A DNA stretch of 64,000 nt from the NCBI GenBank assembly GCA_944989445.1, contig CALYLW010000010.1, forward strand, positions 1,961,234-2,025,233. The letters run 5' to 3'. A model generated the notes under the pieces. It was not told where the DNA came from. It ran no database searches and was given only the letters and a program-made list of their open reading frames with translations. The first letter of the stretch is position 1. Every line of letters starts with the position of its first letter. Source of the stretch: Ampullaceana balthica (lineage: Eukaryota > Mollusca > Gastropoda > Lymnaeidae). Below are positions 1-10,400 of this stretch, piece by piece. The translations under genes were made by a program, and so were the position numbers.

Positions 1-890
1 TACTGCTCGAAACGAATTCAGTTAAAAGTCAATACTTTGAAAGATTATACAGAATTACACACTCACTCTCATCCCTCTAAAATTAAATCCACTGTCCAAT
101 TGAAACAGGAGTGCATTGGTGAATTCAAGTCAAGTCTTGGATGACTTTCTTCAAGCTCAAGCTGAATGATGACAAAATTCCGATGGCATTTCTTTTGCAA
201 CAATAAATCACGCATAACTCTGTATCTGCAAAATTGTATTCACGTAGCAAGTTCTAATATGCGGTTCACAATATCGACTAGGAATCTTGGCTACATTATT
301 TCGGACAACATGTGTACCAACAACTTCATCAATCACATCTGTCCCTCTGTATACGCCGCCATCCGTCAGATAACGTCAATCAGTCACTACTTAACATTTA
401 GTGCAACAAAAACTATAGTCTGTGCTCTTGTTCTAGCTCGTATTGAATATTGCAATTCTCTTCATTCGGGTGCGCAATATAGCAATGCATTGAAACATTA
501 CAGAAATTTCAAAATTATACAATCCCAAAATTGATTTCAAACTGTCAAGTCTCTGTCACAACTTCTTTTCTGAATCATGCCCTTCCTATCTTACTGAACT
601 TCTCTCTGTCTACTCCCACAATCGCCAACTACGCCGTTCTGCAGACACACGTATTCTCTCTGCTCCTATAGGTATTGCGCTTTTGCGTACAAAAGCAAAT
701 TTAACCCAATGTGTTCAAATATTGAGAAGTTGCTTACTTTCTATATTTAAAGTCAATCTCACATCACTTTTGCTTGTCATTGAGAAAGAGAAAGGCAATT
801 CAGCTTTGAATCGCCTGAGAGGATATGCGTACTCGCTAACTGGTTCTACAAGAGTGGATTATTTGATTAAATTTGATTTAATGTAAATAA
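1..890 (+). pseudogene. Non-LTR retrotransposon remnant, C-terminal end of reverse transcriptase
   Basis: Frames read in turn give the order seen at the end of many LINE reverse transcriptases: a K-L-K-L-N-D-D-K stretch near 150-175, then R-N-L-G-Y-I-I-S-D near 270-300, A-T-K-T-I-V-C-A-L-V-L-A-R near 400-440 and E-Y-C-N-S-L near 445-465. A downstream frame carries a leucine- and serine-rich tail with R-Q-L-R-R-S-A-D-T-R-I-L near 620-660. Frameshifts and stops break it, and the catalytic core would lie left of the window. A short AATAAA-containing 3' tail follows at about 886. The family order is known from CR1/L2/jockey-like elements; I cannot choose the clade. Confidence 0.75.
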
Positions 891-1017
891 AAGAACATTG
901 TTTTGCTTCTATACTATTCCTAAATGCTACAACACCGGTTGTCATTTATCTCCTTTCGTTCGTATCATTGTTATACTCATGACTTGTTTTAACAAGAAAA
1001 AATGTATGGAAAACGTC

Positions 1018-1335
1018 GTGACGTTGGGAGGTGTTGGAGGATCCGTGAGTTTAATGTACGTGGTGTGACCAGCCCAAGCTACGCCACTGATTGTTTGAAC
1101 TTGAGACTCGCGTGGCTAGTGCTCGCGCATTACCCGTCCCGCCTTTGTTTCCCTAACTAGTGTTAGGCGCCAATTCGGGGGAGGTTGGACTCTGGGACAC
1201 CCTTGACTCCGGGAACAGATCCCCGCCTTCTCGGTGATTCGAACCAGTGACCATCGGTACGCCAGCCGAGCCCATGAAGAACACTTGGCTCGGGGCTACT
1301 GACTTTCTTCCACATGGTAGGTTATTGAGTACCAA
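1018..1335 (-). repeat. tRNA-derived SINE, family 1
   Basis: On the minus strand this contains a pol III B-box-like GGTTCGAATC near 1235-1250 within a tRNA-like head, followed by a GC-rich body. The same order of blocks (head, CCGGGAACA-like block, CCTAACAC block, GCATTACCC) recurs at 13748-13985, which makes it a dispersed family. The GC content is far above the surrounding AT-rich DNA. The exact ends are not clear. Confidence 0.6.
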
Positions 1336-1700
1336 TTTTAAAAAAAAATCTTTAAATCATTATTAATGAAAATGGCATTAATTTTTATCGTGGATGTAAT
1401 CTAAAGAGCGATGGGGTCAACAACAACAACAAAAAAAACAAGAATAAATTACCGCTGGAATCATTGTAAAGTTTAATGACATTTTGCTTTTAACCGAAAT
1501 GTTTAATGTATATTTTCAACCACAAAATGTTTAATAAACGTCTACAGAACTTGTGCACATAACACATACAATTTAATTGCCACGAATTGTGTTGAAGTTG
1601 CTTCTTGTTTCCTATGCTTGATGGCGACTTTGGACGAAGACAAAATCTGCTTAGCCCACAACTGAAAATTGAAAGACAACCATTTATCTTTTAAATAATA

Positions 1701-1745
<45 letters not shown>

Positions 1746-2078
1746 ATTAAATAAAAAATTATTAGAAAACTCAACAAAGTTCACTATCATATGATGTAAA
1801 GTTTGTTTTTAAATTTCAGTCTTCATCAGTAAGACCTAGTTGCCACATACCATTCGCCCTTGGCCATTCCTCTCTGACAACAATCTTTAACCTTATAAAG
1901 CAGTATGTTATTAGTGAAAGTATTTTCATTAGCTTGCAATGTTTGACATGGAAAGAGATGGTGAACCATTGTCTCATTTGGACATAGTCGGTGAGGTTTG
2001 GGGAAGAGCCAGTTTACTATAAAGTTGTGTGTCCGCTCCGTGGATTAGGTGATAATAAGGTTTGACTGGACATGCATG
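1336..2078. other. AT-rich stretch with a (TAA)n microsatellite
   Basis: No gene is seen. A trinucleotide TAA/AAT run occupies about 1692-1743. The apparent minus-strand reading frame here is poly-tyrosine made by that repeat and is not a gene. Confidence 0.6.
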
Positions 2079-2102
2079 TATACACACACATACACACACA
2101 CA

Positions 2103-2185
<83 letters not shown>

Positions 2186-2188
2186 GGG
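2079..2188. repeat. (CA)n/(TA)n/(TATG)n compound microsatellite
   Basis: TACACACA units pass into a long alternating TA tract and end in TATG units. The reading frames across it on both strands are low-complexity artefacts. Confidence 0.95.
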
Positions 2189-3269
2189 CACTTATCCCAT
2201 AGCAACTACATGTAAACTGTTTATTGTTTTGTTATCACCAATGATATAATTTATAATGATAATTGACTTTTTAAGTATGCATGATTTTGTAATAGATGCT
2301 CAATATTTTGATAGCGGCAGCCTTTTAATGTCCATGTATTACGATGTTTCTTAGTATCTTTCTTAGTAGCTTTGGATACATTTTTAACCCGATTTCTCGT
2401 ATGCTAGCCAGGTGAAATTTTGCAGACAGACTAGTGCCGATGATAAAAATGATCTATCAAAAGTTCAGATCGATCAAATATACTGTAAATAAAATAATGA
2501 CTTTTTAGATATTTTCTCTTTATCTCTATGTATCATGTACATTTTTGTGCTAGAGTGTAGCGGTGCGTATTATATTAAACCACCTTTTTAATACTCTCCT
2601 GTCGTGAGGTGCGGTGCGTATTATATTGACGATACGTTTTAAAAATATATTCCCAATCTGTCAATGTAAATGCTAGTAATTGCTAGTCTGTCTCGCGGTG
2701 CGCAATATATTAACCATGTTTTTATAACCCCTTTCTCGTCATCAAATGGAGCTGAAATTTAGCAGGCAGATTTTAGTAGTTTTTTTTTACTATAAATCCT
2801 TTAAATATTTGAGAATTACATTTAGATTGTCGTGCGATGCGTATTACAATGAATATTCTTTTACCTATGTCTCGTATATAAAGGATGTATAGTCAAAAAC
2901 TTTGTTTTTAGGTTTTTTTATATTTTAAATGTAACGTTAGATAAGGAACTCTATGTAGAATGATTGGATCACTTATCAGCGATTGCTCACCAGCTATCGT
3001 TTGAATTGACTTGTAGATAGAGGCAAAGTAGTTGCTTAACTTTTCTGATTTTTTTTTAATCTTCATTTTTTCTTCATTTCATTGTACTTTATTATTGAAC
3101 GGGATTTCAATATTTCACCACATATATTATTTATTATTTATTTTTGTGTAGGGATCAATTTAATCAAGTGGAGTTTGCATTACTGAAATTCAGTCTGAAA
3201 ACAATGTTATAAGTTTTGTCCTAGAAATATGCGACCAAACAGAAACAAACAGTTACCTGTTGCAGGAAT
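2189..3269. repeat. Decayed dispersed repeat, family with the AAAAACAAAGTTTTTGACT motif
   Basis: Several blocks of GCGGTGCGTATTATATT type recur at about 2560, 2610, 2695 and 2835. The motif AGTCAAAAACTTTGTTTTT is at about 2890, next to a TCGTATATAAAGGAT block. The same motif set appears near 5187, 14497, 15600 and 17460 and inside the Helitron at 55639-56213. No gene is seen. Confidence 0.5.
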
Positions 3270-3660
3270 TGAACGAATTGAACATTGAACGATGCGTCAT
3301 TTCCGTCACAAACATACAAAGCGGTCGTCATGTTCGTAAAGAAAACGGGAAAAACACAAAAAATGGGAAAACAACGGGCACAAACACAAACATTTAAAAA
3401 AAATTAAAGAGTAATGTTTCCTCTGGGATTGAACCCAGGACCTTCCGCTTGTTTGGCGAATGTAATAACCACTACACTACGAAATAAATTTTATTCTGTG
3501 AAGGAACAACAAAGTTGAACGCAAAAAGGACTGTTGGTCTCGAGACATACCCCCTCCCCCTCCACTTTTCCGACCACCTTCGCTTACCAACCATAAACTG
3601 TGATTGGTCGACACGGCCGAGGGTCATTCGTCATGCTTATTTTCACATGACTTGTTCTTC
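3270..3660 (-). repeat. Dispersed repeat carrying a tRNA-like segment
   Basis: Read on the minus strand, a block at about 3530-3650 (CATGACGAATGACCCTCG, then AATCACAGTTTATGG, then GCGAAGGTGG) and the tRNA-like block at 3415-3486 recur in the same order at 30230-30440 on the plus strand. A shorter related block lies near 30640-30700. The family may be a non-autonomous Helitron or a SINE; the termini were not resolved. Confidence 0.5.
3415..3486 (-). tRNA. tRNA-Val(AAC)-like sequence, probably a SINE head or pseudogene
   Basis: The minus strand reads TAGTGTAGTGGTTATTAC (D arm), an anticodon loop CAAACAA whose centre is AAC, then GGTCCTGGGTTCAATCCCAG (T arm with intact stem). These match the layout of eukaryotic tRNA-Val. 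The acceptor stem does not pair at three of seven positions (1, 2 and 7 as I aligned it), and the copy at 30375-30435 shares the same flanking repeat. I therefore read it as a tRNA-derived repeat, not a working gene. Confidence 0.4.
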
Positions 3661-4189
3661 TTCTGGTAAATTATATATATATAGATACATTCGTTATTCA
3701 TCCCCTTCTCAAAGAAGGTATTCAGTTGAAGGCGTGCTCTAGCAAAGTGTGTTTTATTAATGCATTGCATTAGTCTTACCAATAATAAGTGAAAAAATAG
3801 TTCAATTTTTCCACATTTAAATCGGTTTAAAAGTAGTTGATATTGTTGCAACAAAATGTAAGCTGTGAAATTTAATTTGTTTTTGAGACCATTTATTTTT
3901 AGATCTGATAAAAATGAAGCAAATAATAAGAATAATTTAAAATTTATTGTCTGACAAAAAACAAGATAAAACTTTTTTTAAAACATGCCAATTACAATCG
4001 GTTAAAAACAACGTAGCTTAATCCGAAAAAAAAGAGAAAAAAAAGGTAATGTCTACAACACTTCCACATGTGAATACACCGATTTCATTACCAGTAATCT
4101 ATATTTAGATCCCAGTGTAACTGTAACAGGTCAGATTAAACCTCTGTTCAGAACATACCATTGGGTTTAAACTGAACTAGCCCGAAATT
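3661..4189. other. AT-rich intergenic DNA, nothing recognised
   Basis: Poly-A and poly-T tracts and scattered short reading frames only. No coding pattern, repeat boundary or RNA gene was recognised. Confidence 0.5.
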
Positions 4190-4395
4190 TACCCCTTTGA
4201 TAACTTTTAGACCCCCTTTTCAGTCCATGACGGACTATGGGGAAAGTGAAGTAGCGTTCAGAGGTTTTATTTAGACACCACTAACAAGAAAGGGATTGTG
4301 TGGCCAGCACAATTCCCCGGGGGCCATGCCAGCACCGATGATAGAACCCACGACTCTCTTCTATCTCGGTTCAGCCGTTATATATACATAAGGGC
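4190..4395 (-). repeat. tRNA-derived SINE, family 2
   Basis: The minus strand has a B-box-like GGGTTCTATCATC, then a body containing GCCACACAATCCC, GTTAGTGGTG, GAACGCTACTTCACTT, CCCCATAG and CCGTCATG. The same ordered body blocks occur at 32700-32800 on the plus strand. Two diverged copies in opposite orientation support a dispersed family. The 3' end appears to be near 4195. Confidence 0.65.
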
Positions 4396-4542
4396 ACGGC
4401 GATTTCAATGCCTATTTTGACCTATTTTATCAGGTATTCTATTAAGAGCATATGTTGATACGGAAGACTGTTTCTAGTCCACTTTGTTGGGGGTGAAGAG
4501 ATCACGAGTGGTCTAGCGAGGCCAGACACGTCGGCTAGCACG

Positions 4543-4640
4543 TGTTACATTATAACATGTTTACATTATAACATGTTTACATTATGACATGTTACATAAT
4601 GACATGTTACATAATGACATGTTACATAATGACATGTTAC
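4543..4640. repeat. 16-18-bp minisatellite
   Basis: Tandem units of ACATTATAACATGTTT type drift into ACATAATGACATGTT. Each unit is itself partly palindromic because of ACATGT. About six units are visible. Confidence 0.9.
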
Positions 4641-4775
4641 GAGGGCTAAACTAGGTAACAGTGACCACCACAGGACACCATGTGATGGCGAAAGTTGTGA
4701 GAGAGGTAGATAAACGGAGTGCGGGATTCAGAGAATGTAGGTAATTTTATAAATAACTCTAAGACCGCATTACAT

Positions 4776-5505
4776 TTTACACGCTTTTATTAAAGTCACA
4801 ATTTTTGTATGTTGTATCCTTCCTTGAAATCTTGTAACGTAAAATTAAACCACTTCTGATAGTCCTAGAGATCTCAATATTTTACCACGGATAGATCTTG
4901 GATGACAATGCATGGTATCAAAATTTCAGATAGATCGAATGTACCGTATTGAAATTATTGAATTTTTAGTTTATCTATAGTCTATATAAAAGCAACGGTA
5001 CTCGTCTGCTTTGTTTACATCCATGAGTTCACCACGTGGACATATCACCGTGGTATAAAACGTTAGGCGGGCGCTTATGAGGTGTTAGGTATAAAACAAA
5101 ATAGTGGTAAAAAAGATGTGTGGGCTTCAGACGTGAATTTTAAAGAGTTTTTAATATAAGTTTTAAATAAAAAATAGCTGTAAAAACAAAGTTTTTGACT
5201 ATAAATCCCTTATATATGAGACATAACTAAAAGTAGTGATTATGTTAAAAGCGTGTCCTTTTTAAAAAAAAGATTTTTTAAATATTACTTATTACACGCT
5301 TTTATTTAAGTCAAAATGTTTGTATGTTGTATCCAGCCTTCCTTCAAATCTTGAAACGTAAAATTAAACCACTTCTGATGGACCTAGAGATCTCAAAATA
5401 TTACCACAGATAGATCTTGGATGACAATGCATTGTATCAAAATTTCAGATCGATCGAATGTACCGTAATGAAATTAATCAATTTGTAGTTTATCTCTATT
5501 TATCA
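4776..5505 (+). repeat. Pair of ~215-bp direct repeats 515 bp apart
   Basis: Copies lie at about 4776-4990 and 5291-5505. Shared blocks include TACACGCTTTTATT, TTGTATGTTGTATCC, AAATTAAACCACTTCTGAT, TAGAGATCTCAA and TAGATCTTGGATGACAATGC, followed by TCAAAATTTCAGAT. Between them, at about 5187-5235, lies the AAAAACAAAGTTTTTGACT motif of the dispersed family. This looks like a duplicated interior of a decayed transposon. No gene is present. Confidence 0.8.
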
Positions 5506-6500
5506 CTATTTCGAATGTATAGTCGTCTGCTAGAGTTGACCTCCACGGCTCACTGGTTTCACTCTAGCCCTCGTATATTCCCGTGTTTAGATCAAGGGCA
5601 GGGGAAATCAGCGCGTTTCAGTCTGTAAATGTTTGTAAATAAAAGCGCGTCCTTTTTAAAAAAATATTTTTTTACATTTTACTTTTATATTCTGATTACA
5701 TCGATTCGTAGATGATTCGGGGGGGGGGTAGATAAGCTTAAAAGGACTTTCTACCGACGTTTGTAGGAGCTTTATAAAAGACGTACATTAGTTGCTCAGA
5801 AATTACGTACGCGATAACAGAAAATTGAAATCTACCGTTGAACATGGATGTGAGGAAACGAGGAAAAAGAACTAGAGTTCCTGCTAATTGCTAATTATAA
5901 CTTATGAATACTTGTTTCATAAGAATAACCAGAAAAATGAAATGCTATGGAGGTGTTGTCTGGTTGTCAGTTTGTATACTTTTTTTTTCAATCATCATGT
6001 CATTGATTCAATGGTAAATATACCTCTTTCTAAATGTTTTATTTTTTCATTTAAATAGATAATAATAATAAAATGAATTATTTTAATTCCAACATGATTT
6101 TTAAAATGATTTTTTTTTAAAATGATAATAATGTTACGATGTCAAACCATATTTTGGGCTATGCCAGTTAAACCAACGGGGTATATTATGGCCTAGGCCA
6201 GAACAGTCCCGGGGTTAATCTGGACAGCGGTTTAGTCTGGCATTTTACAAGTGTATATTGCACAAAGGGCGTAGCTACCACCTGTGACGTAAGTTCGATT
6301 CATGTATCATCCAATAGTGTTGTATAATTTTATAGGTATTTCTTTTACAAAGGTTATATTAAATGATATAAGCGTCAAAGACAACACCCTCCCCTCCCCT
6401 ACCCCCCAAAGAAAAAAAAACTGGTGCGTTTTATTAGTTTAATTTACAACAGAGCTTTATTATATTATGTTTTTTGCGTATCAATTTGGTCTACACTCAT
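5506..6500. other. AT-rich intergenic DNA, nothing recognised
   Basis: Low-complexity AT tracts, a poly-G run near 5720 and short frames only. No feature is supported. Confidence 0.5.
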
Positions 6501-7140
6501 TCATAAAACCGGTAGGAGATTTAAAAAAAAATAATATTCAAATAGAGCTCTTATCAAAAGAAAAAAAAATTGTGCTAAAGTGCATGCATGAAATTCTCTT
6601 TTGTAGTTGAGCTTCATGCTCTTAGGACCCGGTTCAATTTGACACTGGCGAGCCTCATCAAGCGGGCATCGCCGTAAAGATACTTTTCCACGGGTATTGG
6701 GGTTGACCTGTCCAAATCCCCGACAAGCGTGGGGCATTCAATCCGCAGATGCACGACCGTCCTCTCAAAATATCGTTGCCACAAAATCTCATGTTAAGCC
6801 CATGTAAGCAGCTCAGTGTGGGACAGTGTTCAGTCTTCATATGGGTGATATTGTCAGACTGCTAGGTCTAGGATTCCATCAGTGATCGCTGTTTGCTCAG
6901 TGGCTGCATAAACTGGTGAACTCTTCTGGCCATGTCTCCTAAAGCCCAGCCCTGGAACCAATTCTCTCGGAAATGGTCCTTGGGCCACGATTTGGCACTC
7001 AGCTGGGTCATCGGACAGTTGAGTTGGGGCTGAGCTGAACTTTCTCTCGCCAACAAATTGGTCCTGACTAACTACGGCACGCCGGTGTGCCCAGTGATAA
7101 AATGTAGGATTACTTTGCCACCCACTTGCTGGGCACATAC
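6501..7140 (-). other. GC-richer island with coding-like minus-strand frames, unidentified
   Basis: Base composition rises sharply between about 6600 and 7140. The minus strand has a 94-codon frame (6854-7138) and overlapping shorter frames continuing to about 6501, with arginine-rich text resembling a transposon protein (for example R-T-V-V-H-L-R near 6735-6770, after a frame change). I could not match it to a family. It lies downstream of the last visible exon of the Notch-ligand gene on the same strand, but no acceptor site in the required phase opens the frame, so I do not join it to that gene. Confidence 0.3.
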
Positions 7141-7365
7141 TTTAAGAGCAAAACCCTTCTATTTTTCAATATGGATCATGAAAAATATATACGTCACGTT
7201 TGATTGAGCTCCATCAATTCATTTAAAAAAGGTATGCGGAACAAACAAATCCACAAATGTTGTGTACATGTGTTTGTGAGAGTGTTTTGCATGTGTGAGA
7301 TTTTATAACGCTGTAACCATTGAAAGTATTAGTATTAATAAGATGACAGAAGTTGCTATACTTAC

Positions 7366-7454
7366 CGACTGGAATTGTTGAAACATGACTATCCTGGCAA
7401 TGAGCGCCGCTAAAAGCTTCATGACATGCACAAGTATATGCTGAGTAGTCTGCC
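7366..7454 (-). CDS. Notch-ligand exon 8: end of EGF repeat 6 and linker
   Basis: The acceptor CTGTTTTTCAG and strong donor GTAAGT bound 29 codons. They complete EGF 6 ([14 protein letters not shown]) and continue into a linker, DSHVSTIPV. The exon ends in phase 1, so the reading frame must go on in an exon further left that I could not find. Confidence 0.85.
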
Positions 7455-10400
7455 CTGAAAAACAGCGGAAGGACATTTCGTTCAATATATTCTTTTTAAA
7501 ATGAAATAAGAGATTTGAAACGCACTGAAAAACAATGTTAAATCCCTTATATTTTACTTTTTTTAACATAGAATGTTATGAAAATGTTACGCATTTTTCA
7601 ACTATTTACAACTTTAAATTTAATTAATAAATTCATTCAAAATTATATTTTTAAATGTATAATAAAATACGAGAACATTGACTAGGGCAACCATTTTATA
7701 ACGAGGAGCATTACTCACTTTCTTTTACGTATTATTAAATGTGACTGTATTAACTACAGTTAAATTCCCTTTTTTTTTAAAATAAGAGCTTACTCAGCAA
7801 TACAGGTTCCTCCGTTTTGACATGGCAGGTTAGTGCATGGATTGATTCTTGAACCACAGTCATCGCCTTGCCAACCTGGGCTGCAAATGCACTTCGTTGT
7901 CTGCAGTGCTGGGTACACGACACACGTCCCACTATTTAAACAAACTATTTTCGAGCAAGCGTCAACACTTGTCTCACAATTATCCCCCTGCCAGTCTGCT
8001 GTGCACACACATACGTGCCTCTCCTCCGTTGGGTGGTTGAAACATGCCCCGTTGTTTAAGCATGGGTGGGACATACATGGATCAGCCTTTGCCTCACAAT
8101 GCACCCCTTGCCAGTGCGATGTGCACGAACAAGCATAAGTCGCATCAGTTGGATTGTTAACACAAATCCCGTTGTTTAAACACGGGTGTGACATACAAGG
8201 GTCTACTATAGTCTCACAGTTCGCACCAGTCCAGCCGTGTACGCATGCACACGAATAAAAAGGTGAGGTTGGGCGCATGGAGCAGGTTCCACCATTACGA
8301 CAAGTCTCAGACGGACACCGATTTAGCAACACAGAACAGTCTGAACCTAAGATTTTAAAATACATTTAAATTTAGTCCAAGAATTTATGTTATTCCATAT
8401 CACACATAGTTTTTAACTTACACGATCCTTTTACTGCAGTGCTTCTCAAAGTGGTGGTCCGCGGACCGGTGCTGGTCCGTGGGCCATCAGCCGCCGGTCC
8501 TCAGAAGTTATCAAGAAAGGACAGAAGAATGTAATTATTTTCTTCAATTTGCAACCAACTCAAAATAATGTGTCAATTTTTGGCAATAAGCACATAAAAT
8601 GAAAAAACAATTAATTACATTTAGCTACCACCTCAGGAAAATATTGCACCGGTCCCTGGAGCTATGGAAAAATTCCTGCCGGTCCGACACACTAAAAAAT
8701 TTGAGAAGCACTGCTTTTACTGAACATTGTTTCTTAAAGCTTGCATTGATAAACTTTTTTGTTTGTTCAATAATTAACATTTAAAAATATTGATTTTAAC
8801 TAAATCGTAATATATTCATTGATAAATATGTTTTAGTAATCTGAAAAAAAATTATATATATATTTTTTGTCCAGACCTGTGTGATAACTATCGCATTGAC
8901 ACTCGGCACTCCCTGGTGTATTTTTACAGACGCCATGAGAGCAGAACCCTTGCAAGCACTCATTTATATCAACATCACAATTGGCCCCAGTCCAGCCTTA
9001 AGGGAAACACAAAAAACAAATGGATTTGATTACAATCGTATTATATCATCACGTTTTAGTATTGAACTGAAGCTGCACATTTTTTTTATGCGGCCCTAAC
9101 AAATAAAAAAAAATTCCCACCATTTTGGTTTAGAGGATTAAGGGGCCGTCCATAAATGACGTCACGCACCTAGAGGGTCGCAGATTTGTGAAGATGGAGA
9201 GGATGGTGTTTGAGAAATGTGACGTCAATTAAAAAACTTGAACTAAAAATCACACTAGAGTATTTGATTGCTTACAATTTATTTAAACACGTTTTAAATG
9301 CCTTCCCACGTGCAGCCTACACTAAATGCATCCTTCAAAAACAAAAAGTTATTTGAAACATGCTCATTTTCAAACAGAAAATATGGCTTTTATGGCGGGG
9401 GGGGGGCAAAGCTTTTTGACGTAATATTGGAGGTGGGTCTCGGTTTTTGTGACGACGCGTGACGAGGGGAGAGGGGGGGGGGTGTAAAAAATCGGTCTAA
9501 ATCGCGTGACGTCCCTCAATAAAAATATATTTCTTTTTAATATAATACATTTCATTTAAACAAAGTAACAGTAATACATACTTCACTACTTGGAAATTAA
9601 AACAAAAAAATACCAATTTGCTTTGAGAAACGCTCTAATTTTGTTTATTTAGATGTAATTATTTTAAAACAGCGTAACTTCAGAATATTAAACCTTAAAA
9701 AAAACAACATTTAAACGATTTTTTGGAGATTTTTCTAAAGCAATCGCCCCATGCAACGTGGTTCAACGTAGGTAGTCAGTAAATAATCTTATCTAGAAGT
9801 TTTTTAATTTATTGACTTAATGGCGCGAAGAAGCGCTTGAAGGATAAGAAACATTTAGTTTAAAATATATATTTGAATAAGTGTTGGTTACTAAATGTAT
9901 CGAAGGAAACAAATCATATACTTCATAATTCATCAATAGCTATTACAATAAAATATTTTCCAGTACATGTAACCCTTATTTAAATTTAGATATTAGAGAT
10001 GGGTTTTAAGGCGCACATATTTATTCACAGGAGGAAAAAAAGGAAATACAATTTTTTTTCCGCCTTTAGAAACAGCTACAAATTTTAAATAAAACCATGG
10101 GGAAACCTGATACTTGTTGAGTGTCCGTTTCTCAGTGAGATCCAGTTCCACGACTGAAAGCTGTTTTCCGTGAAGAGGTGTATATTTATATTTATCATCA
10201 TTGAACAATATTATTTAAACAAATATTATTTTATGCTAGCCTAAAGTACGCTTATAAGTTTGGATATAATAATAGAAAATTAAATTTGATATTTTCTTAA
10301 GCAATATTAAATTCTAGCTTAAAAAAAAACTAATACTTGTAAATTATCAGGACTTATTTTAAAAGTGGGTAAAATAATTCAAAATGAAGTAAATAATCTG

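Noticed and set aside
2017..2249. Frames of alternating isoleucine and tyrosine
   Set aside because: They arise from the TA/CA microsatellite on both strands.
6854..7138. 94-codon minus-strand frame as a further exon of the Notch ligand
   Set aside because: Exon 8 ends in phase 1, and the only AG near the frame would lead to an early stop in that phase. There are no EGF cysteines or membrane segment.
7833..8138. 101-codon plus-strand frame opposite the EGF exon
   Set aside because: It is the antisense shadow of the six-EGF exon; the minus-strand frame has the cysteine pattern and correct splice sites.
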